This document shows, in pieces, positions 1-9,521 of a stretch of 46,737 nt of DNA. The first letter of the stretch is position 1. The number at the start of each line of letters is the position of its first letter. The notes beneath the pieces are model-generated. The model was not told the origin of the DNA, made no database searches, and was given only the letters and a program-made list of their open reading frames with translations. Origin of the DNA: Pseudomonadota bacterium. Lineage in GTDB: Bacteria > Pseudomonadota > Gammaproteobacteria > Steroidobacterales > Steroidobacteraceae. The stretch covers positions 1-46,737 of the forward strand of contig JAKARC010000018.1 in assembly GCA_021822385.1 (NCBI GenBank). The letters run 5' to 3'. The position numbers and the translations under genes were made by a program.

Positions 1-393
1 GGTTCCTGTTAACGGCGCCTCGAAAATCGTTGTGATCGGCCGGTCTGCAAATCGATGGCATAGGATTTGCGTCGCGGCCGCCAGGACCACTCACTGGACG
101 GGTCGACCGACTACCCGCCGCGCAACCACTTGTTGTAGCTGGGGAAGACGCCGGGAAGAACAAGACGGTCAAAGGAAACTACCAGAACAAGGCCAAAAAG
201 ACGTCGAGTTTCAAACCGCCCGGATTTCACGACCTTCAGCTCGCCGATGACAGTTCCGGAGACTCCTGCAGCGATGGCTGCCGAGCGGGCGTAGCGAAAC
301 GCCGCAGCCGGCGGCGTTCAGCGTCTGGCACTGGATTTGGCACCAGGAACGCGGCGCCTGCACCTAAGCCCATGAGATCAATCGGGAAAGAAC
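1..393. other. Flank downstream of tRNA-Ser, no gene recognised
   Basis: This stretch lies just beyond the 3' end of the minus-strand tRNA-Ser gene, a common integration site for islands. No reading frame in it looks like a known protein. At 331-350 there are two closely spaced GTGCCA-type words on the minus strand (in TGGTGCCAAATCCAGTGCCA), of the kind sometimes found beside tRNA-targeting integrases. That is only a hint: I see no integrase and no second copy of the tRNA 3' end. Confidence 0.3.
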
Positions 394-484
394 TGGCGGA
401 GAGAGAGGGATTCGAACCCTCGAAGGGCTTTTGACCCTTACACCCTTAGCAGGGGTGCGCCTTCGACCACTCGGCCATCTCTCC
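394..484 (-). tRNA. tRNA-Ser (anticodon GCU)
   Basis: The minus strand reads as a complete 91-nt class II tRNA. It has a GGAGAGA acceptor strand pairing with TCTCTCC near the 3' end, a D arm, an anticodon stem CACCC/GGGTG enclosing the loop CTGCTAA (anticodon GCT, reading AGC and AGU), a long variable arm typical of serine tRNAs, a GGTTCGAATCC T arm and an encoded CCA end. It follows csrA on the same strand, matching the csrA - serV arrangement of E. coli, where serV is also tRNA-Ser(GCU). It may be co-transcribed with csrA or have its own promoter in the 215-bp gap. Confidence 0.97.
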
Positions 485-699
485 ACATTCGTTGCATTCG
501 GTCCCGGCGTCGTCCGGCGTGGCGCGAATGTAAACGTATCGATGTCGCGGCGTCCTGCAGCGCCATCACGTCTTCACCTGCACCTCGACCGGGATACCAG
601 CCGCAGCTTTCTGCAGGACGCATCGCCCACAGCCCCCACCGGGAGGGGCGCATGATACCGAAAGCGCCCGCGAAATGGGACGCTCGGTCGCCTCAGGCC

Positions 700-972
700 T
701 CAGAGCACCACATCCCGCACGCGCAGATCCGCCTCATTTTCGTCCGCTCCGGAACTTTCGTGCGGCGAGCCCTCATCATCCGGGTGCTGCGTTCCGGGGG
801 ACTGGTCCTTCTCCCTCTGAATGCGCCGGTAGATCTCCTCGCGGTGGACGGCGACGCTCTTCGGCGCCTGGATTCCGATGCGGACCTGATTGCCCTTGAC
901 GCCGAGCACGGTGACCGACACTTCGTCGCCGATCATCAGCGTCTCCCCGACTCGTCTGGTCAAAATGAGCAT
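700..972 (-). CDS. csrA: Carbon storage regulator CsrA with acidic C-terminal extension
   Basis: CsrA is a small dimeric RNA-binding protein that binds GGA motifs in mRNA leaders and represses or stabilises target messages. Residues 1-55 match the family almost without change, starting [18 protein letters not shown] and including [12 protein letters not shown] and the RNA-contacting VHREEIY segment. The protein is 90 residues, whereas E. coli CsrA has 61. The extra 30 or so residues are hydrophilic and acidic (several Asp and Glu, Pro, Ser) and look disordered. A very strong GGAGGAGG ribosome site precedes the ATG. The gene lies 71 bp downstream of alaS and upstream of tRNA-Ser, the conserved order. 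The function of the core is secure; whether the tail affects RNA binding or dimer behaviour is unknown. Confidence 0.97.
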   Translation of the reverse strand: MLILTRRVGETLMIGDEVSVTVLGVKGNQVRIGIQAPKSVAVHREEIYRRIQREKDQSPGTQHPDDEGSPHESSGADENEADLRVRDVVL

Positions 973-1043
973 GGCTCGACCTCCTCCTCCCAGGCCACTC
1001 TACACCCTTTGGGCCGATCTCCGGGAAATGAACCCCTCGATAA

Positions 1044-3686
1044 TCAGCCGTTCAGGCGATGACGAACCCAATCGGGCACTTCCGCGAGCGCCGGCACCAG
1101 CGCCGCCGGGTCGCTGCCCCCTGCCTGGGCAAAGTCCGCGCGGCCCCCGCCACGCCCACCGAGACGGTTGGCCACCGCACCGACCAGTTCACCAGCCTTG
1201 ATGCGTCCGGTCTGGTCGGCGGTCACGCCCGCCACGAGCACGACCTTTGCCGGCCCCTGTATCGAGGCCAGCACGATGACTGCGGATTTGAGCTTTTCCT
1301 TGAGCTGGTCCACCGCCGTGCGCAACGTGGCCATATCGGCATCCGGAATTTGGGTGGCGAGCACTTTGATCCCCTCGACATCCCGCGCTTCGGCCGCCAG
1401 ATCGCGTCCCTGTCCCGAGGCCAACCGGTCCTTGAGCGTACGAACCTCGCGCTCGAGCTGCTTGGCGCGATCGAGCGTTTCGCGCACCTTGTCCTTCACG
1501 TCCTCACGCGAACCGCGCAGCAGCTGCGCAAGCTCCTTCAGTAGCGCGTCATTCTGCTCCACAAGCTCGATGGCACCCTCGCCCGTGACCGCCTCGATAC
1601 GGCGCACGCCGGCGGCCACTCCACTCTCGCCGACGATCTTGAACAGGCCGATATCGCCGGCGTGGCGCACATGCGTGCCACCGCAGAGTTCCATCGAGAA
1701 GTCCCCGATCCGAAGCACACGCACGTCCTTGGTGTATTTCTCGCCGAACAGCGCCATGGCTCCGGCCGCCACCGCGCTCTCATAGTCCATCAATCGCGTC
1801 TCGGCGGCGGCGTTGGCCCGGATCTGGGCATTGACCTGCCGTTCGACGGAGGTGAGTTCCTCGTCCGTGAGCGGCTGCGGGTGCGAGAAATCGAACCGCA
1901 AGCGATCAGGCGCAACGCGCGAACCTTTCTGCTGGACGTGCGCGCCGAGCGTCTTGCGCAGCGCCGCATGCAGCAGGTGAGTAGCGGAATGATTGAGCGC
2001 AGTGGCATGCCGGCGCGCGCCATCCACCACTGCCGAGAGCGTGTCCCCAACGCGAATTCGCCCGTCGCGCAGATGGCCGACGTGCGCATGCGCATGACCG
2101 CGTTTGATCGTATCCTCGACCTCGAAGCGCACCCCCGCAGCACTGAGCACCCCGGTATCGCCGACCTGGCCGCCGGATTCAGCATAAAACGGCGTACGGT
2201 CGAGGACTACTTCCGCCCGATCTCCGGCACCGATCTCCGGCACCCATTGACCCTCCTTGAGCAGCGCGACCACACGTCCCTCGGCGCTGAGCGTGGTGTA
2301 GCCCTCGAACACCGTCGGGGTCTCGATCGCCGCGACGCCGCGCAGGTCGGCGCCGAACTTACTCGCCTCCTGGGAGCGGCGCCGCTGTACGTCCATGGCC
2401 GCATCGAAACCGTGCTGATCGATGGCCAGACCACGCTCGCGAGCGATGTCGGCGGTCAGATCAGCCGGAAAGCCGTATGTGTCGTAGAGCTTGAAGACCA
2501 CCTCTCCCGGAATGACGGGTCCCGCGCCAGCGCCACCGCCGGCCGTGAGGCCGGTGATGACATCATCGAGCAGGGCCATACCCTTGGCCAGGGTCTCGGC
2601 AAAGCGCTCCTCCTCGTGCTTGAGCACGCGCTCGGCCGCAGCGCGGCCGGCCCGAAGCTCCGGATATGCAGCGCCCATTTCCCGCTCAAGAACCGCCACC
2701 AGCTTGTAGAAGAACGGTGCCTCGATGCCGAGCTTGTACCCGTGGCGGGCGGCCCGACGGATGATTCGTCGCAGCACATAGCCGCGACCTTCGTTGGCCG
2801 GCAGCACACCATCGACCAGCAGGAACGTGCACGCACGGATATGGTCGGCGATCACCCGCAGGGAGCTCGACGTGTGATCCGTGGTGCCGGCGAGCTCGGC
2901 CGCCGCAGCGATCAGATTGCGGAACAGATCGATGTCGTAGTTCGAATGCACGCCCTGCAGCACCGCGGCAATGCGCTCGAGACCCATGCCCGTGTCGACC
3001 GAGGGCTTCGGCAACGGTGTGAGGGTACCGTCGGCGGCCCGGTCGAACTGCATGAACACCAGATTCCAGATCTCGACGAAGCGGTCGCCCTCCTCATCGG
3101 GGGACCCCGGCGGCCCGCCGGGAATCTCCGCGCCGTGATCGTAGAAAATCTCGCTGCACGGTCCACAGGGACCGGTATCGCCCATGGCCCAGAAATTTGA
3201 TTTCTCGCCGAGGCGCGCAAAGCGCTGCGGCGGCACGCCGATCTCCTTCAGCCAGATGTCGGCGGCCGCGTCATCCTCGCGAAACACCGTCACCCACAGG
3301 CGCTCGGGATCGAGCTTCAGCGTTTCTGTGAGGAACGCCCAGGCGAAGCCGATTGCCTCGCGCTTGAAGTAATCGCCAAAGGAGAAATTCCCCAGCATCT
3401 CGAAGAACGTGTGGTGCCGGGCCGTATAGCCGACGTTCTCCAGATCGTTGTGCTTGCCGCCGGCACGCACGCAGCGCTGGCTGCTGGCCGCACGCCGGTA
3501 GTCGCGCAACTCCTTGCCGAGGAACACGTCCTTGAACTGCACCATGCCGGCATTGGTGAACAACAGCGTCGGATCGTTGCCGGGCACGAGCGAGCTCGAG
3601 GGCACGACGGTGTGGCCGCGGTCGCGAAAGAATTCCAGGAATGCGCGGCGCACGTCGGCCGCGCCAAGATAGGGGGGTCGGGTCAC
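1044..3686 (-). CDS. alaS: Alanine--tRNA ligase
   Basis: Charges tRNA-Ala with alanine in the cytoplasm and hydrolyses mischarged Ser- and Gly-tRNA-Ala. It is 880 residues, the normal length. The N-terminal class II catalytic core shows [18 protein letters not shown] and [14 protein letters not shown], followed by the [12 protein letters not shown] segment. The editing domain carries the zinc-binding HSATHLLH motif and the [13 protein letters not shown] motif. A coiled-coil region and the C-Ala domain with a GGRGGG segment finish the protein. It starts just after recX, 5 bp away, so recA-recX-alaS are probably read as one unit with csrA following. The long open frame on the opposite strand is a codon-bias shadow. 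Confidence 0.99.
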   Translation of the reverse strand: MTRPPYLGAADVRRAFLEFFRDRGHTVVPSSSLVPGNDPTLLFTNAGMVQFKDVFLGKELRDYRRAASSQRCVRAGGKHNDLENVGYTARHHTFFEMLGNFSFGDYFKREAIGFAWAFLTETLKLDPERLWVTVFREDDAAADIWLKEIGVPPQRFARLGEKSNFWAMGDTGPCGPCSEIFYDHGAEIPGGPPGSPDEEGDRFVEIWNLVFMQFDRAADGTLTPLPKPSVDTGMGLERIAAVLQGVHSNYDIDLFRNLIAAAAELAGTTDHTSSSLRVIADHIRACTFLLVDGVLPANEGRGYVLRRIIRRAARHGYKLGIEAPFFYKLVAVLEREMGAAYPELRAGRAAAERVLKHEEERFAETLAKGMALLDDVITGLTAGGGAGAGPVIPGEVVFKLYDTYGFPADLTADIARERGLAIDQHGFDAAMDVQRRRSQEASKFGADLRGVAAIETPTVFEGYTTLSAEGRVVALLKEGQWVPEIGAGDRAEVVLDRTPFYAESGGQVGDTGVLSAAGVRFEVEDTIKRGHAHAHVGHLRDGRIRVGDTLSAVVDGARRHATALNHSATHLLHAALRKTLGAHVQQKGSRVAPDRLRFDFSHPQPLTDEELTSVERQVNAQIRANAAAETRLMDYESAVAAGAMALFGEKYTKDVRVLRIGDFSMELCGGTHVRHAGDIGLFKIVGESGVAAGVRRIEAVTGEGAIELVEQNDALLKELAQLLRGSREDVKDKVRETLDRAKQLEREVRTLKDRLASGQGRDLAAEARDVEGIKVLATQIPDADMATLRTAVDQLKEKLKSAVIVLASIQGPAKVVLVAGVTADQTGRIKAGELVGAVANRLGGRGGGRADFAQAGGSDPAALVPALAEVPDWVRHRLNG

Positions 3687-3691
3687 AGGTG

Positions 3692-4171
3692 TCAGTCCAA
3701 TTCGAATTCGGCGCCAGTGGCCGCCCGGATATCATCCGCTGAAAAGCCCCGATACTGCAAAAATCGGGCTTGGCGCGCCCGTTCAGCCCAGCCCGAGGGC
3801 AGCGTGGCGCCGAACTTGCGCCGGCGCACCCGCGCGGCCAGAGCCCGCCAGTCGGGTCCGCCGGCCAGAGCCGCCTCGATGAGCGCATCGGCCGCCCCAT
3901 GCGCGCGCAGGTCGCGGCCGATGCGCAGCGGCCCCTGGCCACGCTCGGCGCGGTAGGCCACGAACCGCTCGGCGCAGCGCGCATCGTCGAGCAGGCGCTC
4001 GGCGGTGAGCGTCGCGAGCACTGCGGCCGTGGTATCCGCCGCGAACCCGCGGGCCTGCAACTTAGCCGCCAGCTCGGTGCCGAAATAGTCCCGCCGCGCG
4101 AGCAGCGCCACCGCCGCGGCCCGAATGCCGTGCGCGTCGGCGCTCGCCTCAGGCCGAGGCGGCTTCGCCAC
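3692..4171 (-). CDS. recX: Regulatory protein RecX
   Basis: RecX binds RecA filaments and limits their growth, damping recombination and SOS activity. Recognisable features are the three-helix tandem repeats, with [16 protein letters not shown] near the start, then [17 protein letters not shown] and a C-terminal [18 protein letters not shown] segment. The frame stays open far into recA, and an upstream ATG would give 207 residues with an unlikely N-terminus and a 167-bp overlap. I prefer the GTG at 4171, which gives 159 residues (family size about 150-165) and a 23-bp overlap with the end of recA. No clear ribosome site is seen, consistent with translational coupling to recA. The start is the uncertain part. 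Confidence 0.9.
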   Translation of the reverse strand: MAKPPRPEASADAHGIRAAAVALLARRDYFGTELAAKLQARGFAADTTAAVLATLTAERLLDDARCAERFVAYRAERGQGPLRIGRDLRAHGAADALIEAALAGGPDWRALAARVRRRKFGATLPSGWAERARQARFLQYRGFSADDIRAATGAEFELD

Positions 4172-5177
4172 CGCTGCGCGGCGGGCGGACCGGCAGCAGC
4201 CGGGCACGCACTTCCGCCTCGATCTCGCGCGCGACCTCCGGGTTGCTCTGCAGGAATGCGCGCGCGTTGTCCTTGCCCTGCCCGATGCGGTTGCCTTTGT
4301 AGGAATACCAGGCACCGGACTTCTCGATGATCTCCTGGGCGCTCGCGAGATCGATGATCTCGCCCTCGCGCGAGATGCCGAGCCCGTACATGATCTCGAA
4401 TTCGGCCTCGCGGAACGGCGGGGCCACCTTGTTCTTGACCACCTTGACGCGGGTCATGTTGCCGACCACTTCCTCGCCGTTCTTGATCGCGCCGATGCGA
4501 CGGATGTCGAGCCGCACCGAGGCGTAGAACTTCAGCGCGTTGCCGCCCGTGGTGGTCTCCGGATTGCCGAACATCACCCCGATCTTCATGCGAATCTGGT
4601 TGATGAAGATCACGATGGTGTTGGAACGTTTGATGTTGCCGGTGAGCTTGCGCAACGCCTGCGACATCAGGCGCGCCTGCAATCCGACCTGCATCTCGCC
4701 CATCTCGCCTTCGATCTCGGCCTTGGGAGTGAGCGCCGCCACCGAGTCGATGACCACGATGTCCACTGCGTTGGAACGGACCAGCATGTCGGTGATCTCG
4801 AGCGCCTGCTCGCCGGTGTCGGGTTGCGAGACCAGCAGCTCGGCGATGTTCACTCCCAGCTTCTCGGCGTACGCAGGATCAAGTGCGTGCTCGGCATCGA
4901 CGAATGCGGCCGTACCGCCGATGCGCTGCACTTCGGCGATGACCTGCAGGGTGAGCGTGGTTTTGCCCGATGACTCCGGGCCATAGATCTCCACCACCCG
5001 TCCGCGCGGCAAGCCGCCGACGCCGAGGGCGATGTCCAGACCCAGAGAGCCGGTCGAGACGGACTCGACATCATAGACGGCGGTGGCATCGCCCAGACGC
5101 ATGACCGAGCCCTTGCCGAATTGCTTCTCGATCTGTCCCAGTGCGGCGACCAGCGCCTTCTTGCGATTCTCTTCCAT
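4149..5177 (-). CDS. recA: Recombinase RecA
   Basis: RecA polymerises on single-stranded DNA, drives homologous strand exchange and triggers LexA self-cleavage. The 342-residue protein shows the Walker A motif GPESSGKT, the DNA-binding loops around the [18 protein letters not shown] and [20 protein letters not shown] segments, and a C-terminal domain ending in a basic then Gly/Ala-rich tail. The start is the ATG at 5177 ([17 protein letters not shown]); a longer open frame reaches 5240 but adds residues absent from RecA proteins. Upstream sits a possible extended -10 overlapped by a 13-bp palindrome. No lexA gene lies beside it, unlike in Xanthomonas. It follows thpR and pncC on the same strand and leads into recX and alaS. 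Confidence 0.99.
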   Translation of the reverse strand: MEENRKKALVAALGQIEKQFGKGSVMRLGDATAVYDVESVSTGSLGLDIALGVGGLPRGRVVEIYGPESSGKTTLTLQVIAEVQRIGGTAAFVDAEHALDPAYAEKLGVNIAELLVSQPDTGEQALEITDMLVRSNAVDIVVIDSVAALTPKAEIEGEMGEMQVGLQARLMSQALRKLTGNIKRSNTIVIFINQIRMKIGVMFGNPETTTGGNALKFYASVRLDIRRIGAIKNGEEVVGNMTRVKVVKNKVAPPFREAEFEIMYGLGISREGEIIDLASAQEIIEKSGAWYSYKGNRIGQGKDNARAFLQSNPEVAREIEAEVRARLLPVRPPRSGGEAASA

Positions 5178-5213
5178 CTGGATTTCCCGGAATATGGTGG
5201 TGACCCACGTACT

Positions 5214-5226
5214 GGATAAATTATCC
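5214..5226 (-). promoter_or_regulatory. Palindrome over a candidate recA extended -10
   Basis: The minus strand reads TGGGATAATTTATCCAG here. GGATAA and TTATCC form a perfect inverted repeat around one central base, and TGGGATAAT fits an extended -10 (TGn followed by GATAAT). The repeat starts 37 bp before the recA ATG, a sensible place for a promoter and operator. It does not match the E. coli SOS box (CTGT-N8-ACAG). No good -35 is visible. Whether LexA or another protein binds here is unknown. Confidence 0.35.
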
Positions 5227-5272
5227 CACAAAGCGCCCACACACCACAGCCTCTGTTTGTGCGCGCACGGTG

Positions 5273-5851
5273 TTATTTCGCCGCCAATACGCCGCCAACC
5301 AGTGGATAGGTTTGCACAACACTGTATACGGGCCCGGCTGTCACCGTGCGGCTGTCAATGAGCGCGCACGCATCGAACCGCCAGAGCACCGCGTGCGGCA
5401 GCACAGAGTCACTTGGGCGCTTGACTTTGCGTGCCACGGTGACATGTGGTCGGAAGGGCTTGAGATCCGGAGCAAAACCGGCCGTAACCAGGGCCGCGCG
5501 CACCGCGCTCGCCCGCTCGGCCAGTCCCGCGGGCGCTGTTCGCGGCACCGCGCACAGCACACGGGGTGCGGACCAATACACCAGATCCTGCAGTGCCATC
5601 TCAATGGACGAGGTCCCCGCGAAATGCCGGGCCGCGGCCTTGATTGCGACATCGAGCGCCTCGAGGCGGGTTTCGGGCACCGCTCCGATGAACACCAGAG
5701 TGAGATGGTAATGGCTCGCCGGCACCGCCTGTCCGGCGCAGGCCGACACGCTGGGGGACACCGCTTCGGCCAGCCGCGCGCGCATCGAGGCCTCGGGCCA
5801 CAGCGCCAGAAACAGTCGGCGCAGCGGCGGCGCATGCGGTTCGGCGCTCAA
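5273..5851 (-). CDS. thpR: RNA 2',3'-cyclic phosphodiesterase (2H family)
   Basis: Members of this family (ThpR/LigT) hydrolyse 2',3'-cyclic phosphate ends of RNA and can join tRNA half molecules through a 2'-5' bond in vitro. The two signature H-x-T/S-x motifs are present: HLTL in the first half (around residue 49) and HVTV in the second (around residue 135, in [10 protein letters not shown]). The 192-residue length is typical. The only in-frame start that keeps the conserved N-terminal strand (RLFLALWP) is a TTG at 5851, 19 bp after the pncC stop, with a GGGGTG sequence upstream. It lies between pncC and recA and may be part of their transcript. It plays no known role in recombination. Confidence 0.9.
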   Translation of the reverse strand: MSAEPHAPPLRRLFLALWPEASMRARLAEAVSPSVSACAGQAVPASHYHLTLVFIGAVPETRLEALDVAIKAAARHFAGTSSIEMALQDLVYWSAPRVLCAVPRTAPAGLAERASAVRAALVTAGFAPDLKPFRPHVTVARKVKRPSDSVLPHAVLWRFDACALIDSRTVTAGPVYSVVQTYPLVGGVLAAK

Positions 5852-5870
5852 GGTCCACGCACCCCGGAAC

Positions 5871-6413
5871 TCATGCCTGGCACGGCAGGGTGGCGCGCGC
5901 CCTCACCTCGAGCAGTTCCAGCCCCAGGCGCAAGGCATGCGCCACTGTCTGGCGCCGCACCGCCTCGCGATCGCCCTCGAATCGGCGCCGTTCGCAGACC
6001 GGCTCCGGTCCCGCGCGCACGGCCGCGGCGAACCACACCGTTCCGACTGGCTTTTCCGCCGTCCCCCCGTCCGGCCCGGCAATGCCGCTCACCGCCACCG
6101 CAAGATCGACTTCGGCGATCCTCAGTGTGCCTTGGACCATCTCGCGCACCGTGGCGACGCTCACGGCGCCGTGCGTCGCCAGAGTGTCGGCCGACACGCC
6201 GACATCCCGCATCTTCGCCGCATTCGAGTACGTCGCATAGCCGCACTCGAACCAGTGCGAGCTCCCGGGGACGTCCGTCAGCGCCTTGGCGATCCAGCCG
6301 GCGGTGCAGGATTCGGCTGTGGCAATGCGCCAGCCTGCCGCGGCGAGCGTCATGCCGAGCCGCTCGGCCAACCGATAGAGGTCGGCATCGGTCGCGAGGG
6401 AAACGGAGCTCAT
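5871..6413 (-). CDS. pncC: Nicotinamide-nucleotide amidohydrolase PncC
   Basis: PncC deamidates nicotinamide mononucleotide to nicotinic acid mononucleotide, returning the NMN left by bacterial DNA ligase to NAD synthesis. The 180-residue protein is a stand-alone CinA C-terminal domain. Visible motifs are TAESCTAGWIAKALTDVPGS, the AVSGIAGPDGG loop, KPVGTVWFA and the conserved FEGDREAVRRQT helix. The first motif is usually SCTGG; here one Gly is Ala, which I take as a mild variation. The gene starts the pncC-thpR-recA-recX-alaS run and is preceded by the accessory lacI gene. Its role links loosely to nadE elsewhere in the window. Confidence 0.95.
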   Translation of the reverse strand: MSSVSLATDADLYRLAERLGMTLAAAGWRIATAESCTAGWIAKALTDVPGSSHWFECGYATYSNAAKMRDVGVSADTLATHGAVSVATVREMVQGTLRIAEVDLAVAVSGIAGPDGGTAEKPVGTVWFAAAVRAGPEPVCERRRFEGDREAVRRQTVAHALRLGLELLEVRARATLPCQA

Positions 6414-6463
6414 CGAGCCAGTCTAGCGCGCCGGCGGCGGCCTGACAGCGGGCCGGCCCGCCC

Positions 6464-7477
6464 TCAACTCGAACGCAGCACGAGCGCCGTGGGCAGCATC
6501 TGCGACTCGACCGTCTCCCCGCGGAGCAGGCCCAGCACCTTGCGAGCGAGCAGCACACCACCCTCCTGCCAGTTCTGCCGCACGCTCGAGAGCGGCGGCA
6601 GGAATGTCGCCGCCTGCGGCGTATCGTCGTAACCAATCACCGAAACGTCCGCCGGCACGGACAGGCCGAGCTCGACCAGGGCGCGGATCGCACCCATGGC
6701 CACCAGATCGCTGCAGGCGAAGATCGCATCGAACTGCACGTGCCGGTTGTGCAGCGAGCGCACGGCCTGCACACCGCTCTCGAGCGTGAAATCCGCCCGC
6801 CGCATCAGCAGCGGCTTGATGCCGTGGCGGCCGAGCTCAGCGACGAAGCCAAACAGGCGCTCGGCCATCTCCGGATGATCGGGATTGCCGATGAACACCG
6901 GGTGGCGCCGTCCAATCGACACGAACCGTTCCGCGACACTCATGCCGCCGTGGCGATTGTCACTGCCGACGACGATATGGGAGTCGCCCCCCATCCCGGC
7001 TGCCCCCCAGACCACCATCGGCAGCCCGAGCCTGTCGTAGACGCGCACGGCATCCTGATGGGCGCCCTGCCCGAGGAGAATCAGCCCGTCGGCCGCCTGC
7101 AGGGCCACGTCGCCGTCGGCCGCGTTCCGGGTGGTGAGCAAAACGTTGTAGCGCGCCGAGGTCAGTTCCTGGGAAATGCCGCCGAGCAGCGCCAGAGGAT
7201 ACGGATCCCACATGGTGCGCTCGGGGGTCGGGGTCATCTCGACGATGACCGCCACCGCGTGACTGCGCCGCAGGCGCAGATTCCGCGCGCTCACGTTGAG
7301 CTTGTAGCCGTGCCTGCGCGCGAGCTGCTGCACCCGCTCGCGGGTCTCGGGATTGACCCGCGCGCTGCCGCTCAAGGCGCGTGAGACGGTGATGGTGGAC
7401 ACTCCGGCGAGCGCGGCCAGATCCGCCATGGTAAGACTGCCGCGCCCGCCCGGGCCCTTTTTCTTACGTTCCGCCAT
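6464..7477 (-). CDS. LacI-family transcriptional regulator
   Basis: A 337-residue sugar-type repressor. The N-terminal helix-turn-helix reads MADLAALAGVSTITVSRAL (about residues 17-35), followed by a hinge and a periplasmic-binding-protein-like effector domain with the usual ACSDLVAMGAIRAL and PADVSVIGYDDTP segments near the C-terminus. It faces away from an MFS transporter gene 67 bp off, with a 12-bp palindrome between the two starts, so it very likely controls that transporter and perhaps itself. The inducer cannot be told from sequence, and no sugar-catabolic enzyme is nearby. It belongs to an insertion between mutS and pncC. Confidence 0.93.
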   Translation of the reverse strand: MAERKKKGPGGRGSLTMADLAALAGVSTITVSRALSGSARVNPETRERVQQLARRHGYKLNVSARNLRLRRSHAVAVIVEMTPTPERTMWDPYPLALLGGISQELTSARYNVLLTTRNAADGDVALQAADGLILLGQGAHQDAVRVYDRLGLPMVVWGAAGMGGDSHIVVGSDNRHGGMSVAERFVSIGRRHPVFIGNPDHPEMAERLFGFVAELGRHGIKPLLMRRADFTLESGVQAVRSLHNRHVQFDAIFACSDLVAMGAIRALVELGLSVPADVSVIGYDDTPQAATFLPPLSSVRQNWQEGGVLLARKVLGLLRGETVESQMLPTALVLRSS

Positions 7478-7497
7478 CGGTGCTTCGCGCCGGAATA

Positions 7498-7509
7498 GAT
7501 ATCGATATC
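7498..7509. promoter_or_regulatory. Putative LacI-family operator
   Basis: GATATCGATATC is a perfect 12-bp palindrome centred on CpG, the arrangement typical of LacI-family operators. It lies in the 67-bp gap between the divergent lacI-type and MFS genes, 21 bp upstream of the repressor start and 36 bp upstream of the transporter start. From there one bound repressor could block both genes. Binding is inferred. Confidence 0.55.
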
Positions 7510-7544
7510 ATCCCCGGGCGCACCGTGCGCGTAAAGGCTGCAGA

Positions 7545-8834
7545 ATGTCGAATACTCTCAACCGCTACCGGCTGATCGGCGCGCTGGCGCTGAGTTTCAT
7601 GATCTTCGCCATTCTGCTGAACAGCGTCGGCACGGTGATCCTGCAGGTCATCCATACCTTCCAGGTCGACAAGCCGCAGGCCAGCCTGCTCGAGCTGTTC
7701 AAAGACCTGCCGATCGTGATCACCTCGTTCACGTTCGCCTCGTTCCTGCCCATTCTCGGCTATCGGCGCTCGATGCTCATCGCGCTCGCCATCGTTGCGG
7801 TGGCATGCACGCTCATGCCACTGCTGCCGAGCTTCCGCACCACCGAGGTGCTGTTCGTGTGCGTCGGCATCGCGTTTGCGCTGACCAAGGTCTCGGTGTA
7901 CGGCTCGATCGGATTGCTCACCAGCAGCAAGAGTGAGCACAACCGGCTCACCAATACGATCGAAGGGCTGTTCATGGTCGGGGTGGTCATCTCCGGCTGG
8001 CTGTTCAGCGCATTCATTCCCGGCCGCAGCGGACCCCGCGCCGCATGGCTGCACGTGTACTGGGTGCTGGTCGGCGCGTCCCTGCTCGCGATGCTGCTGC
8101 TCGCCGGCGCGCGGCTTGACGAATCGGCGGCGCGGGCCAATGCCCGGCCCTTTCGCGAATCGCTGGCGCAGATCCGCCGGCTCTCGCTGCGGCCGACGGT
8201 TTACGCGTTCCTCGCCTCGATATTCCTGTACGTATTGATCGAGCAGAGCTTCGGCACCTGGCTGCCCACCTTCAACAACGAGGTGCTGCGGCTGCCCGAT
8301 GCGCTCGCCGTGCAGATGGCGAGCATCCTGGCCGCCTCCATCGCCGTCGGCCGCATCGTGGCCGGGCAACTGCTGCGCCGCATGTCCTGGTATGTCCTGC
8401 TCAATATCTGCGTGCTCGGCATGGGCCTGCTGATCATGCTGACGCTGCCGCTGGCACGCCAGACGACCGGCACGCCGCACAGCTGGGCGCAGGCCCCGAC
8501 CGCCGCCTATCTGATCCCGTTGATCGGGCTGCTGATGGCGCCGATCTATCCGGTGATCAACTCGGTTATCCTCTCCGCCCTGCCCAAGCCCGCGCATGCG
8601 GCCATGACCGGATTGATCCTGGTATTCTCGGCGCTCGGCGGCACCCTCGGCTCGCGCATCACCGCCATCATCTTCGCCGGCTACGGAGGCATCCGCGCGT
8701 TCTACTTTTCGCTGCTGCCGATGAGCCTGTTGTTGATCACGTTGTTCCTGCTGAAGAGCGCGGCGGCCCGCGCCGCCGCGGGGCCGGAGCCGGCGGTCGG
8801 TTGGGACCAACCGCAGCACAGCGGCGAGCGGTGA
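7545..8834 (+). CDS. MFS transporter, probable sugar permease
   Basis: A 429-residue major facilitator with about 12 hydrophobic segments and the overall look of the FHS (fucose/glucose permease) group, an inner-membrane proton-coupled sugar importer. Membrane segments are evident from LIGALALSFMIFAILL onward, and a long hydrophilic loop sits near the middle (ARLDESAARANARPFRES). The start is the ATG at 7545, with AAAGG upstream; a longer frame reaches back to 7353 but overlaps the divergent repressor gene. The last 25 or so residues are Ala/Pro-rich and soluble. The substrate is not known. Its pairing with a divergent LacI regulator suggests induction by the transported compound. Confidence 0.85.
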   Translation: MSNTLNRYRLIGALALSFMIFAILLNSVGTVILQVIHTFQVDKPQASLLELFKDLPIVITSFTFASFLPILGYRRSMLIALAIVAVACTLMPLLPSFRTTEVLFVCVGIAFALTKVSVYGSIGLLTSSKSEHNRLTNTIEGLFMVGVVISGWLFSAFIPGRSGPRAAWLHVYWVLVGASLLAMLLLAGARLDESAARANARPFRESLAQIRRLSLRPTVYAFLASIFLYVLIEQSFGTWLPTFNNEVLRLPDALAVQMASILAASIAVGRIVAGQLLRRMSWYVLLNICVLGMGLLIMLTLPLARQTTGTPHSWAQAPTAAYLIPLIGLLMAPIYPVINSVILSALPKPAHAAMTGLILVFSALGGTLGSRITAIIFAGYGGIRAFYFSLLPMSLLLITLFLLKSAAARAAAGPEPAVGWDQPQHSGER

Positions 8835-8919
8835 GCGGCTCGTCCGCGGATCGCGGCCCGCCTCGACCCGGCGATTTGCCGCGGCATCTTTGCCCAGCCC
8901 GAACAGCCGGGGCCTGCGG

Positions 8920-9521
8920 TCGCCCGTTGAGCGTGAAAACACGCGGCGCCACAACAAACATTGAGCGCACCGGTTTCGTCTCCTCCAAGAGTGGAACACA
9001 TGCCGGCGAGCTTCCGTGCCTCGAGTTCCTCAGTCCACGCGCGGAACTCGAATACATCCGACTCCTGATCCGCCACGGCGACCGCCCGTGTTCCCGGCGG
9101 CGTGCGCTCGTTAGGCTCGCGCAACGCGTGCAGACACTTCGCGCTTTCCTTCTCTTCGATGGCGGTTTGCTGTCACCGCTCGAATTTCTCCTGATGCCCC
9201 TCTTCGGGAATCTCCTGTCGCGCCCCGATGTTCTGGCTCAGCAGCCCAGATCCATTCCCGAGTCCGTCACCACCGGCGTGTTGCGCATGATCAGCCCTTG
9301 GTCTTCATTGGCCTTGCCGATCGGACCGACGCCACGAGCGTTCGGGTGACCGTTGCAGGAGATGAAGAAAACGTGTCTACGACCGCAAGTAACAGCTCAT
9401 CAACAGCGACCCTATGCCGCTCAGTCGCCCGGATATGCGGCTCGAGGATCGATTCCGGTTGTTGACGGAGATCGAGATGTGCTCCTGTGGACGCAGTCCG
9501 GTTCAGTGATGGTGTCGACAC
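8920..9521 (-). pseudogene. Decayed IS4/Tn5-type transposase
   Basis: Read on the minus strand, pieces of an IS4-family (IS50/Tn5-like) transposase follow each other in the right order but in changing frames. PESILEPHIRATERHRV leads to LLLAVVDTF, with the first catalytic Asp (about 9377). After a frameshift come NGHPNARGVGPIGKANEDQG and VVTDSGMDLG (to 9244). After another come LLSQNIGARQEIPEE, a TGA stop, AIEEKESAKCL and VAVADQESDVFEF, containing the second Asp (about 9065). A last frameshift gives FVVAPRVFTLNGR (8920-8961). The C-terminal part with the catalytic Glu is missing, and the remnant stops near the end of the MFS gene. With at least three frameshifts and one stop it cannot be functional. 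Confidence 0.85.

Noticed and set aside
391-430. Plus-strand peptide containing EREGFEPS
   Set aside because: Common artefact of translating across a minus-strand tRNA-Ser gene.
1662-3200. 512-codon open frame on the plus strand
   Set aside because: Fully antisense to alaS, Arg/His-rich with no family resemblance; a product of GC-rich codon bias.
5252-5270. Possible SOS box upstream of recA (CTGT near GCAC)
   Set aside because: Spacing and right half do not fit CTGT-N8-ACAG.
7464-8999. 511-codon minus-strand frame over the MFS gene
   Set aside because: Highly charged antisense shadow of membrane-protein codons.
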